48,168 nucleotides of DNA from Methanosarcinaceae archaeon. GTDB lineage: Archaea; Halobacteriota; Methanosarcinia; Methanosarcinales; Methanosarcinaceae. The stretch lies in NCBI GenBank assembly GCA_030611265.1, contig JAUWQD010000018.1, positions 1 to 48,168 of the forward strand, in the 5' to 3' direction. Positions 41,001-48,168 of the stretch are shown here, piece by piece. The translations under genes were made by a program, and so were the position numbers. The notes beneath the pieces are model-generated. The model saw nothing but the letters and a program-made list of their open reading frames with translations, made no database searches and was not told where the DNA came from. The first letter of the stretch is position 1, and each line of letters begins with the position of its first letter.

Positions 41001-41456
41001 ATGTTCGAACTTGTAAATTCCCTGATATCAGATTATGGATACTTTAGCCTTTTTTTAACCAGTTTTCTGGCATCCACAATCCTGCCATTCGGCTCGGAAG
41101 GTGTGGTTGTACTGCTTATATATTCTGATTTTAATCTGTTCACGGTTGTGATGGTTGCAACTGTGGGCAACTATCTTGGTGCTTGTACAACTTACTACAT
41201 TGGACTGAAGGGACGCAGCGAAATTATTGATAAATACCTGTCAATTTCACATGAGCAACTTACAAAAACCGACAGATTGTTCCAAAAATACGGGGTTTAT
41301 GTGTTGCTATTTACATGGGTGCCAGGAATAGGCGATGTAATTACTGCGGCTGGTGGGCTACTGAAACTTCCATTTAAGATATTTTCGATCTATGTTTTTG
41401 CAGGCAAGTTCGCACGTTATCTTGCGGTTGCCTATTTAACTGCCCAACTGTTGTAA
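41001..41456 (+). CDS. DedA/YqaA-like membrane protein
   Basis: A 151-residue member of the VTT/DedA superfamily (YqaA branch). It has membrane helices at about 15-45, 50-70, 100-120 and 130-150, the motif FLASTILPFGSEGVV near the N-terminus and the characteristic WVPGIGDVITAAGG (about 106-119), where family members have a re-entrant loop with Gly and Pro. YqaA-type proteins are short. They are thought to act in lipid or ion transport; the function here is not known. Confidence 0.85.
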   Translation: MFELVNSLISDYGYFSLFLTSFLASTILPFGSEGVVVLLIYSDFNLFTVVMVATVGNYLGACTTYYIGLKGRSEIIDKYLSISHEQLTKTDRLFQKYGVYVLLFTWVPGIGDVITAAGGLLKLPFKIFSIYVFAGKFARYLAVAYLTAQLL

Positions 41457-41543
41457 AATATTATATTTTGCACAACCATGTACGTGTGACATGATTTACC
41501 ATTATTAATGTGTTAAATATTTACTTGTGTTTGCAGTGCTTAT

Positions 41544-41642
41544 CTCACTTTCCGCAAGTATATTTTGAAAACAAATCTTTTTCTTAAACATTGAATGATG
41601 TCGGATAATTGTGGTTTTCGAAATATACCTGCGGAAAGTGAG
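41544..41642. mobile_element. MITE-like element with 22-bp ends
   Basis: CTCACTTTCCGCAAGTATATTT and its near complement AAATATACCTGCGGAAAGTGAG (21 of 22 match) bound a 99-bp noncoding unit. A degenerate second copy is at 20490-20567. It lies between the DedA gene and the reductase operon. Confidence 0.75.
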
Positions 41643-41700
41643 CTTATAGTTATGTTTCATTTTTGACTTAAACGGAAATTCGATAATTAGAAGTTGGAAG

Positions 41701-41710
41701 TATATTATAA
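41701..41710 (+). promoter_or_regulatory. TATA box of the NADP-reductase operon
   Basis: TATATTATAA at 41701-41710 predicts a start near 41730 and a leader of about 60 nt before the ATG at 41791. Confidence 0.4.
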
Positions 41711-41790
41711 GTAACATTACTACAATCGTAGAGGCGAAAATCAAACATCATAGTTTCAACCAAATTTCAACCAAATTTCAAAGTGATTTC

Positions 41791-42660
41791 ATGACATATG
41801 ACATATTAGAAAAATACGAAATGGTGCCTACTGTGCACCTTATGAAGATACGGGCGCCGGATGTGGCGAAAGCCGCAAAGGCAGGTCAGTTCATTATCCT
41901 CAGGATCAATGAAACCGGTGAGCGCATCCCGCTCACAATTGCGGATTTTAACGTGGATGAAGGTTACGTAACCATCATCTTTCAGGAGATGGGAAAGACC
42001 ACAAAACAACTCGCAAAACTCACGACCGATGACAAACTGCAGGATTTTGTTGGACCTCTCGGTCAGCCGTCCAAAATTGAAAAACTTGGCACGGTTGTGC
42101 TGGTTGGTGGCGGTGTCGGTGTTGCCCCGATCTATCCTCAGGCAAAAGCATACCGCGAAGCCGGAAACAAGGTTATTTCCATCATAGGTGCAAGAAGTGA
42201 AGATCTCCTCATACTTGAAGACGAAATGCGAAACGAAAGCGATGAACTTTACATCACAACAGATGACGGTTCAAAAGGACACCACGGTTTTGTTACAGAT
42301 ATAGTACTAGACTTGCTGGAAGGCGACGAAGCGGTTGACAGGATCGTTGCGATCGGTCCTCCCATTATGATGCGCGCTGTCGCAGGTGTTGTTGAGCCAT
42401 TTGATGTTGAGACTCTTGTAAGTTTGAATCCGGTCATGGTGGATGGGACCGGAATGTGCGGCGGATGCAGGGTATTGATCGATGGAGAGACTAAGTTCGC
42501 ATGTGTCGATGGTCCTGAATTCGATGCACGTAAAGTTGATTTCAATCTCATGATGAGCCGTCTTGGATTGTATCGTCCTGAAGAGGCGGAAGCGGTTGAG
42601 GTTTATGAGAAGGAATGTGAAAGCGAAACGGGTTGCGGAGGTGGGTGTACATGTCAGTAA
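41791..42660 (+). CDS. Ferredoxin:NADP reductase / sulfide dehydrogenase, small subunit
   Basis: A 289-residue FAD- and NAD(P)-binding subunit of the NfnA/SudB family. The FAD-binding beta-barrel (1 to about 95) has RIPLTIADF, then the nucleotide fold VLVGGGVGVAPIYPQ (about 103-117). Four cysteines for a [2Fe-2S] cluster are in GMCGGCRV and FACVDGP (about 221-244). An extra Cys-rich end, CESETGCGGGCTCQ, is less common and could bind another metal. It pairs with the larger subunit, whose start overlaps it by 10 nt. Together they transfer electrons between ferredoxin and NADPH, or reduce sulfur. Confidence 0.9.
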   Translation: MTYDILEKYEMVPTVHLMKIRAPDVAKAAKAGQFIILRINETGERIPLTIADFNVDEGYVTIIFQEMGKTTKQLAKLTTDDKLQDFVGPLGQPSKIEKLGTVVLVGGGVGVAPIYPQAKAYREAGNKVISIIGARSEDLLILEDEMRNESDELYITTDDGSKGHHGFVTDIVLDLLEGDEAVDRIVAIGPPIMMRAVAGVVEPFDVETLVSLNPVMVDGTGMCGGCRVLIDGETKFACVDGPEFDARKVDFNLMMSRLGLYRPEEAEAVEVYEKECESETGCGGGCTCQ

Positions 42661-44018
42661 GACAACCAATGCCAGCTCAACCGGCTGACGTACGGGCCCA
42701 TAATTTCAAAGAGGTTGCACTGGGGTACACGCAGGAACAGGCAGTTGCTGAAGCCGAGCGGTGTATCGAGTGTAAGAATCCGCAGTGCGTCAAAGGATGC
42801 CCTGTGAATATCGATATTCCGGCATTTATCAAAAGTATGAAAACGTCTGATTTTGATAGTGCTATTGACAAGATCAAGGAGACGAACAGTCTGCCTGCCG
42901 TTTGCGGGCGTGTTTGTCCTCAGGAGACGCAGTGCGAAATGTATTGTATCCTTGGCAAAAAGGAAGAGCCTGTTGCGATCGGGCGGCTTGAGCGATTCTG
43001 TGCCGACTATGAGCTTGAAAAGGGTGTCAAAGCACCACAACGTGCACCACCCACAGGTAAGCATGTCGCTGTTGTAGGGTCCGGTCCTGCCGGACTTGCG
43101 GCTGCGTCAGATCTTGCAAAGGAAGGACATGAAGTTACTATGTTCGAGGCACTGCATTCTGCAGGAGGAGTGTTGATCTACGGTATTCCAGAGTTCAGGC
43201 TTCCCAAAGATATAGTTCAGGAAGAGGTGGATTATATCGGGCAACTTGGCGTTGATATGAAACCCGGTTACGTTATCGGAAAGATCAAGACCATTGATGA
43301 ACTGAAAAATGAGTTCGATGCGATCTTCCTTGGAACCGGCGCAGGTTTGCCAAATTTCATGGGGATCGATGGTGAGAATCTCAATGGCGTGTATTCCGCG
43401 AATGAGTTTTTGACACGTGTAAATCTCATGAAGGCGTATCAGTTCCCTGAATATGACACTCCCATCAAAAAAGGTAAGCACGTGATCGTTGTTGGTGGCG
43501 GGAATGTGGCTATGGATGCCGCACGATGTGCCCTGAGGCTTGGTGCTGATGAGGTAAGTATTGTCTATCGCCGCAGTGATGAGGAATTACCTGCAAGACG
43601 TGAGGAGATCGAGCATGCAAAAGAGGAAGGTATCGTATTCAGGTTACTAACCAATCCGGTAAAGATACTGGGTGATGAGAAACTGATGGTCACGGGTGCC
43701 GAATGTGTTAAAATGGAACTTGGCGAACCTGATGATTCCGGTCGCAGGAGGCCTCAGGTGATCGAGGGTTCCGAGCATGTTGTTTATGCGGATATTGTCA
43801 TTATGGCGATCGGGACATCACCAAATCCATTGATCTTTGAAGGAGCAGAAGGATTGGAAGCATCCAAATGGGGAACCATTATTGTTGATGAGGCAGGCAT
43901 GACATCGATCGATGGTGTTTGTGCAGGCGGAGATGTCGTTACCGGTGCAGCTACTGTTATCAGTGCAATGGGGGCAGGGAAACTGGCGGCCAGTACCATC
44001 AATGAGTATCTTGAGTAA
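42651..44018 (+). CDS. NADPH-dependent glutamate synthase-like large subunit
   Basis: A 455-residue homologue of the GltD/NfnB/SudA large subunit. The ATG at 42651 has GGAGGTG in front and overlaps the previous stop; an earlier ATG at 42633 gives only a basic stretch. Cysteines in RCIECKNPQCVKGCPV and VCGRVCPQETQCEMYC (about 38-100) bind two [4Fe-4S] clusters. The first nucleotide fold is VVGSGPAGLAAASDLA (about 140-155) for FAD and the second is VVGGGNVAMDAARC (about 281-294) for NADPH. GDVVTGAATVISAMGAGKLA (about 427-446) ends the FAD site. It is not a glutamate synthase on its own; with its neighbour it is an electron-bifurcating or sulfide dehydrogenase-type pair. Confidence 0.93.
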   Translation: MSVRQPMPAQPADVRAHNFKEVALGYTQEQAVAEAERCIECKNPQCVKGCPVNIDIPAFIKSMKTSDFDSAIDKIKETNSLPAVCGRVCPQETQCEMYCILGKKEEPVAIGRLERFCADYELEKGVKAPQRAPPTGKHVAVVGSGPAGLAAASDLAKEGHEVTMFEALHSAGGVLIYGIPEFRLPKDIVQEEVDYIGQLGVDMKPGYVIGKIKTIDELKNEFDAIFLGTGAGLPNFMGIDGENLNGVYSANEFLTRVNLMKAYQFPEYDTPIKKGKHVIVVGGGNVAMDAARCALRLGADEVSIVYRRSDEELPARREEIEHAKEEGIVFRLLTNPVKILGDEKLMVTGAECVKMELGEPDDSGRRRPQVIEGSEHVVYADIVIMAIGTSPNPLIFEGAEGLEASKWGTIIVDEAGMTSIDGVCAGGDVVTGAATVISAMGAGKLAASTINEYLE

Positions 44019-44040
44019 CGATCAATTGTATCATGTCAAG

Positions 44041-44104
44041 TGGCTGGCGTTTCGTCGAATAGTCCCAAAACCATTATATGTTTTGAAATATATGTAGCCA
44101 GCCA
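44041..44104. promoter_or_regulatory. Inverted repeat around the rpl40e promoter
   Basis: TGGCTGGC (44041-44048) and GCCAGCCA (44097-44104) are a perfect 8-bp inverted repeat. The 48 bases between hold TATA-like ATTATATG (44073-44080) and AAATATATG (44086-44094). It could terminate the preceding operon or bind a regulator of the ribosomal-protein gene. The role is inferred. Confidence 0.4.
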
Positions 44105-44178
44105 ACGACATTCTTATTTACTATGTCATATTACAAAGTAAATCATATTTCAATTATATCATAATCACAGGTGAGACC

Positions 44179-44328
44179 ATGGCAAGATTTCCAGAAGCAG
44201 AAAACAGGATCCTTAATAAAAAGATATGTATGAAATGCAACGCAAGAAACGCTGTAAGAGCAACACGTTGTAGAAAATGCGGCTACAAGAACTTACGCAC
44301 TAAATCCAAGGAAGTAAGAGGCGGTTGA
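44179..44328 (+). CDS. rpl40e: Ribosomal protein L40e
   Basis: A 49-residue protein: [20 protein letters not shown], then [20 protein letters not shown] and TKSKEVRGG. Two CxxC pairs (CMKC, CRKC) bind one zinc, and the basic surface binds 23S rRNA. Archaeal L40e is free, unlike the ubiquitin fusion of eukaryotes. GGTGAG stands before the ATG. It is 8 nt upstream of the GGGP synthase gene, so the two are probably co-transcribed. Confidence 0.95.
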   Translation: MARFPEAENRILNKKICMKCNARNAVRATRCRKCGYKNLRTKSKEVRGG

Positions 44329-44336
44329 TCTAATTC

Positions 44337-45080
44337 ATGCAAGTGGAAGAGTACCTAAATGATATTGTAGAACATGAAGGTACAGTTCACTTAACTCTTT
44401 TAGATCCGGCATCACAGTCCCCGGATGAGGCTGGCGAGATTGCTCTCGCGGTAACAGAGGGGGGTACGGATGCTATTATCGTTGGGGGGTCGACAGGGGC
44501 CGGTGGCGTATTGCTGGATCAGACTTTGCTCAAGATCAAAGAGCAGACTGATAAACCTACAATACTTTTTCCCGGCAATGCAAGCGGCGTGAGTGTACAT
44601 GCCGATGCTATTTTTTTCATGAGCCTGTTAAATTCACGCGATATTAATTTTATTACAACCAATCAGGCAATGGGTGCACCACTTGTTTACAAGTACGGGC
44701 TTGAGACCATATCAATGGCTTATCTGGTAGCAGAACCGGGTGGAACTGTTGGATGGGTTGGCGACGCAAAGCTTATCCCACAGAAAAAGCCTGAAATTGC
44801 CACAGCTTATGCTCTTGCCGGTAAATACATGGGTATGCATTATACTTATCTTGAAGCAGGTTCGGGTGCAGACAAACCAATCAATCCAAAGATGATTGGT
44901 ATGGTCAAACACGCACTTGGTGACAACATGCTAATTGTCGGAGGCGGTATTCGCGATGGTGCAACAGCCAAGGTGAGTGCCATGGCAGGTGCGGACATGA
45001 TCGTGACAGGCACCATTGTTGAAGAGACAAAGGATGTCAGATCAAAGATCGAAGAACTTGTCTCTGCCATAAAAAAATGA
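44337..45080 (+). CDS. Geranylgeranylglyceryl phosphate synthase
   Basis: A 247-residue TIM-barrel prenyltransferase of the PcrB/GGGPS family. It joins geranylgeranyl diphosphate to sn-glycerol 1-phosphate, making the first ether bond of archaeal lipids. HLTLLDPASQSPDEAGEIAL (about 18-37) and VGGSTGAGG (about 49-57) are typical, YTYLEAGSGADKPI (about 169-182) binds the polar substrate, and LIVGGGIRDGATA (about 199-211) binds phosphate. ATG at 44337 has AAGAGGCGG upstream. It directly follows rpl40e, the common order in this group. Confidence 0.95.
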   Translation: MQVEEYLNDIVEHEGTVHLTLLDPASQSPDEAGEIALAVTEGGTDAIIVGGSTGAGGVLLDQTLLKIKEQTDKPTILFPGNASGVSVHADAIFFMSLLNSRDINFITTNQAMGAPLVYKYGLETISMAYLVAEPGGTVGWVGDAKLIPQKKPEIATAYALAGKYMGMHYTYLEAGSGADKPINPKMIGMVKHALGDNMLIVGGGIRDGATAKVSAMAGADMIVTGTIVEETKDVRSKIEELVSAIKK

Positions 45081-45083
45081 ACG

Positions 45084-45118
45084 GTTGAAACATTCAACTG
45101 TGGTTTTTTCTTTTTTTT
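45084..45118 (+). terminator. Terminator of rpl40e-GGGPS
   Basis: GTTGAA-ACA-TTCAAC at 45084-45098 is followed by TTTTTTCTTTTTTTT. Confidence 0.8.
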
Positions 45119-45183
45119 GGTTATTGATGTTAATTGCTGAGCGTATAGGTTATATAGACGCACAAACATCACGAATATACATT

Positions 45184-45192
45184 CTATATAAC
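45184..45192 (+). promoter_or_regulatory. TATA box of atwA
   Basis: CTATATAAC at 45184-45192 is about 45-50 nt before the ATG at 45234; AAAGGTG is the ribosome-binding site. Confidence 0.5.
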
Positions 45193-45233
45193 ACTATATG
45201 AAATATGGATAAGTAATTAATAAAGGTGCTATC

Positions 45234-46952
45234 ATGCTTAACGTTTCCAACATCGTCAAAGACTATGAAGTCAATTCTGAAAAAGTACGGATACTAAACG
45301 GCATTAGTTTTAGTGTCGCAAACGGAGAGATTCTCGGCATTACCGGAAAGAGCGGTAGTGGAAAATCCACTCTTCTTAAGATCCTACGCGGAGTCGAACC
45401 TTTTGAAGAAGGCAGTTTTGAACTTGACGGCAAGTCATTCACACCTGAATCAGGGATGGAAGGTACTAAAGCGCTTGGTAAGACTACTGCGATCCATCTT
45501 CAGCGAACATTCGGACTCTGGACAGGTCCTGCGATCGAGAATATCATCAGGAAACTGAACTATCTTCGTGAAGGGCATGAATCATTGCCAAGGAAGAGTT
45601 CCCCTCATTATGAGGATATGTATGAAAAGTCAATGATGTATCTCAAACTCGTTGGAATGGAACACAAAGCATTGCATGCATCAAACCTGTTAAGTGGTGG
45701 CGAAAAACAGAGGATCATCATCGCACGTCAGCTTGCAGCAAACCCTAAACTCCTGCTTTTGGATGAACCGGTCACAATGACAGGACCTGACACGAAACAG
45801 GAAGTTCTGGATACAATAAAGGACCTTAAGAATACTTTGAATATCCCGATTATCGTTGTATCACACCTGCCTGAAATTCACATGTATCTTTCGGATCGGC
45901 TTATCTATCTTGAAAATGGTGAGATCGTTGAAGAAGGCGAGCCAAAAACCGTGCTTAAGCATTTCCTCAAGGAACTGAAACCGCAGGTGGAAATTGCACC
46001 GGTTACTGAGAAAGAACCTGTTATTCAAGTGAGAGATGTTTGCAAGCGCCTTGCACTCATAAGAGTTGGTGAGGTGTTGAATATCAAGGACTTGTCTCTT
46101 GATATCAACAAAGGGGAGATTGTTTCATTTATTGGACCATCTGGTGCCGGAAAGACTACCCTGTTAAAGATGATGGAAGGATTAACCAAACTTGGATCCG
46201 GACATATCGGCTACCTTAACAATGGTGAATGGGTGGATATTACCCGTTACAGCAAGAAACGTATAGAATTACGAAGCAAGATCAGTATCATGCATCAGGA
46301 ATTCACGATGTCCCCACATTCGACAGTAAGGCAGCAGATCGCTTTCAGGTTGAGCATTAAGATGACTGGTGCGATTGAATATGCAAGAATAAAGGCTGCA
46401 GAATTAGGCATATCGGACGAGAACCTTGATATGATCTATCAACTCCCTGATATGTCAGAGGATGAAAAAACAGAAGCTCTGCAGGATATGCATTTTTCAA
46501 TAGACATATTCCAAAAACTGTTCCCTCATGTTCCAGACACAGATGTTGAAAAATATGCAAAAATCGTATTTGACGCAATGGATCTTCCAATGGAAGTCCT
46601 TGATAAAACACCATACCAGATAAGCGGTGGTGAGCACGTAAGAGCATTCATCGCACTTTCACTGGCAACATCTCCTGAGATATTGATGCTGGATGAACCA
46701 TTTGGTGATCTTGACCCTGTAACCCTTCGTGATGTCACCAATTCACTCAAGAACATAAATGCAAAATTCGGTACAACAATTGTACTTGTTAGCCATCATA
46801 TGGATTTCGTAAAAGAAGTTGCTCACAGGGCTGTTTTGATAGATAATGGTGCAATAATTGAGGATGGTGAACCCAACGAAGTGTGCCAGCATTTGATCGA
46901 TATGAGTCATGCCACATATCTTGAACATGATATTCAAGAATTAGCAAACTAA
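45234..46952 (+). CDS. atwA: Methyl-coenzyme M reductase system component A2
   Basis: A 572-residue soluble ABC-type ATPase that activates methyl-coenzyme M reductase by driving reduction of its nickel F430. Two ATPase halves are seen. The first has GKSGSGKST (about 38-46), LLSGGEKQR (about 157-165) and LLLLDEPVTM (about 177-186). The second has GPSGAGKTT (about 301-309), QISGGEHVRAFIAL (about 463-476) and ILMLDEPFGDLDP (about 482-494). No membrane domain is present, as expected. It is encoded apart from the mcr operon, which is usual. A terminator follows. Confidence 0.96.
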   Translation: MLNVSNIVKDYEVNSEKVRILNGISFSVANGEILGITGKSGSGKSTLLKILRGVEPFEEGSFELDGKSFTPESGMEGTKALGKTTAIHLQRTFGLWTGPAIENIIRKLNYLREGHESLPRKSSPHYEDMYEKSMMYLKLVGMEHKALHASNLLSGGEKQRIIIARQLAANPKLLLLDEPVTMTGPDTKQEVLDTIKDLKNTLNIPIIVVSHLPEIHMYLSDRLIYLENGEIVEEGEPKTVLKHFLKELKPQVEIAPVTEKEPVIQVRDVCKRLALIRVGEVLNIKDLSLDINKGEIVSFIGPSGAGKTTLLKMMEGLTKLGSGHIGYLNNGEWVDITRYSKKRIELRSKISIMHQEFTMSPHSTVRQQIAFRLSIKMTGAIEYARIKAAELGISDENLDMIYQLPDMSEDEKTEALQDMHFSIDIFQKLFPHVPDTDVEKYAKIVFDAMDLPMEVLDKTPYQISGGEHVRAFIALSLATSPEILMLDEPFGDLDPVTLRDVTNSLKNINAKFGTTIVLVSHHMDFVKEVAHRAVLIDNGAIIEDGEPNEVCQHLIDMSHATYLEHDIQELAN

Positions 46953-46953
46953 G

Positions 46954-46985
46954 TTGCTGACGACCTGTCAGCAATCCCCTTCTTT
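46954..46985 (+). terminator. Terminator of atwA
   Basis: TTGCTGAC (46954-46961) and GTCAGCAA (46967-46974) form an 8-bp stem with a 5-nt loop, followed by CCCCTTCTTTTTT. Confidence 0.8.
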
Positions 46986-47024
46986 TTTACATCATATCTT
47001 GCAATAAAGGGCATATGCGAACGC

Positions 47025-47936
47025 TTATTTGAGATAAATATATTCTTTTGTTACTGGGTCTATGGCTATTTTTTCACCTTCAGGTTTTGCATCATATCCG
47101 GGATACCCATATTTTCCAGCCGTTGCGTCGAGAACTATGCATTTGTGATTATCAATTTCATAGTATGTTATTTCTTTATTCTCAAGAAATTCGTAAGCAG
47201 AATAATAACGATAAAATTTTGTATTTAAATCAACAGTAGCATCATAACGGTTGTCATTTTCTAAAATCAAACCTCCATAGTTCGTCAAACCATCGCATGA
47301 ATCACTTATTCTTAAAATATTTTGTTTTTGGCATGTTGGATAATGGGTAAATGTACGACCATCAGACATTAATTCATAATCTGTTATTGATGGAACAATA
47401 TAAATTGTTAGTGGCTGAGATGAAGAGACCTCATATTTTATATTCATATACTCAATTGGCGAAGTAAATTTAGAGCCATCTCCACCGTAATAATATAAAT
47501 GACCTGCATCTAAAACAAAAGTTTGCTGTTTTTCCTCCAAAATAAAAAGACTACCATCTTCTATAACCACATTCATGCCTTCTTTTTGACCGAAATCTTT
47601 TGATACTTGAGTTATTATAGATTCTTCAATGTATTGCCATAAATCATCTGTATCTATGTCACATGCCAAACAATACGCATGGTCTTCTGTCAAAATAAGA
47701 TATGTCTTTATTCCAAGGTTCTCCAAGAGGGACATAAGTAAGATTGTTAAATCTTCGCAATCTCCTCCTTTTATATTCATTGTTTCGGATGGAGATTGTA
47801 TAAATTCTCTACTTCTCGGATCACTATAATAATCGAAGTTCTCTACAACATATCGATATATTTTATTGACTTGACACTCTTTATCTCCAGATGGGGACTC
47901 ACTAACGATAGAAGCAGCTTGCTTTCTAAGGTTCAC
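47025..47936 (-). CDS. Transglutaminase-like protein with unclear 5' end
   Basis: From the GTG at 47936 this is 303 residues. A papain-like core is visible: Cys60 in KGGDCEDLTILL, His86 in TEDHAYCLA and an Asp, probably Asp143 in FVLDAGHLY, as in bacterial transglutaminase-like proteins. The C-terminal half is beta-rich (FTHYPTCQKQNILRISDSCD) with cysteines that could bind metal. No ribosome-binding site precedes the GTG, and the frame continues to about 48103, reading FYAGLDGAIPYGYIVRRYCQ, without a usual start codon before a TAG. The N-terminus may therefore be frameshifted or lost near the window edge. The orientation is opposite to atwA. Confidence 0.7.
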   Translation of the reverse strand: MNLRKQAASIVSESPSGDKECQVNKIYRYVVENFDYYSDPRSREFIQSPSETMNIKGGDCEDLTILLMSLLENLGIKTYLILTEDHAYCLACDIDTDDLWQYIEESIITQVSKDFGQKEGMNVVIEDGSLFILEEKQQTFVLDAGHLYYYGGDGSKFTSPIEYMNIKYEVSSSQPLTIYIVPSITDYELMSDGRTFTHYPTCQKQNILRISDSCDGLTNYGGLILENDNRYDATVDLNTKFYRYYSAYEFLENKEITYYEIDNHKCIVLDATAGKYGYPGYDAKPEGEKIAIDPVTKEYIYLK

Positions 47937-48168
47937 ATCGTCAAAAACAACTTCACTTATGTACGGTTCCGCTTCTTGAATAACAGGATCGCTGATAATA
48001 TCTGTTAGTAATGGGCTTTCTTCTTGACAGTATCTCCGAACAATATAGCCATATGGGATAGCCCCATCTAACCCCGCATAGAAATTTGAGAAAATGTGGA
48101 CATACTATCGATAGCTCCCTGATGATCCATCAACCTGCATCCTTATGTCGCTGAGTCATGAGAATGGC
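47937..48168. other. Right edge: upstream of the transglutaminase-like gene
   Basis: The first 165 bases are open in the same minus-strand frame and look coding. Beyond about 48105 there is a stop, and nothing recognisable follows. A minus-strand ATG at 48101 opens an 11-codon frame only. Confidence 0.5.

Noticed and set aside
42651-44018. Glutamate synthase large subunit for ammonia assimilation
   Set aside because: The neighbouring gene is an NfnA/SudB-type subunit and no amidotransferase domain is present, so an electron-transfer pair is more likely.

Overview
The window comes from a methanogenic archaeon, most likely of the order Methanosarcinales. The evidence is the McrA-activating ATPase component A2 (AtwA), a fused Fae-Hps enzyme, geranylgeranylglyceryl-phosphate synthase, a geranylgeranyl reductase-family flavoprotein, ribosomal protein L40e, the archaeal aroA'/aroB' route to dehydroquinate, a split GMP synthase subunit A, and TATA-type promoters, several of them placed for leaderless transcripts. 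The genus cannot be fixed from the sequence. The cold-type DEAD-box helicase with a long leader and a repeat tail recalls Methanococcoides-like organisms.

Layout. 1-4,030: a transposase start cut by the window edge, a DUF1294 membrane protein, a secreted protein and a P-type cation ATPase. 4,260-6,330: deaD with its leader, tRNA-Arg(GCG), and a leader-like stretch of nested hairpins. 6,345-16,130: an accessory island on the minus strand. A type I restriction-modification operon hsdR-hsdM-hsdS is followed by six partial copies of the last 14-41 codons of hsdS. Between these copies lie small accessory modules: a RHH/RelE toxin-antitoxin pair, a HEAT/zinc protein, a BRO/DinD-like protein with a small ORF and a nucleotidyltransferase, and a 95-aa unknown. 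16,400-19,200: a sodium/solute symporter, a small inverted-repeat element and an IS66-type transposase remnant. 19,250-25,414: a secreted repeat-domain protein and an archaeal type IV pilus (Tad/Epd-like) cluster of two pilin-like proteins, one ATPase and two TadB/TadC-like membrane proteins. 25,590-31,607: guaAA, then aroA'-aroB' and aroD-aroE-tyrA for aromatic amino acids.

31,900-33,550 is an AT-rich islet of unknown small genes. tpiA and fae-hps (minus strand) follow. Then comes a duplicated region (about 35,700-37,400) in which a pair of 45- and 40-aa zinc-ribbon proteins occurs twice, together with a decayed copy of the 3' end of the neighbouring reductase gene. The rest is core metabolism and informational genes: a DUF4139 surface protein, a winged-helix regulator with an apparent non-AUG start, a DedA-like membrane protein, the two subunits of a ferredoxin:NADP/sulfide-dehydrogenase-type enzyme, rpl40e, GGGP synthase, atwA, and a transglutaminase-like protein without a clear 5' end at the right edge.

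The most unusual feature is the repeated hsdS 3' end combined with a hairpin-forming repeat, which together mark the borders of accessory modules downstream of the restriction operon. The second is the reductase-tail/zinc-ribbon duplication, which has the same logic: the 3' end of a gene is copied along with downstream cargo. Several small palindromic elements (four families, two of them with two copies in the window) lie between genes. No CRISPR array or rRNA was seen.
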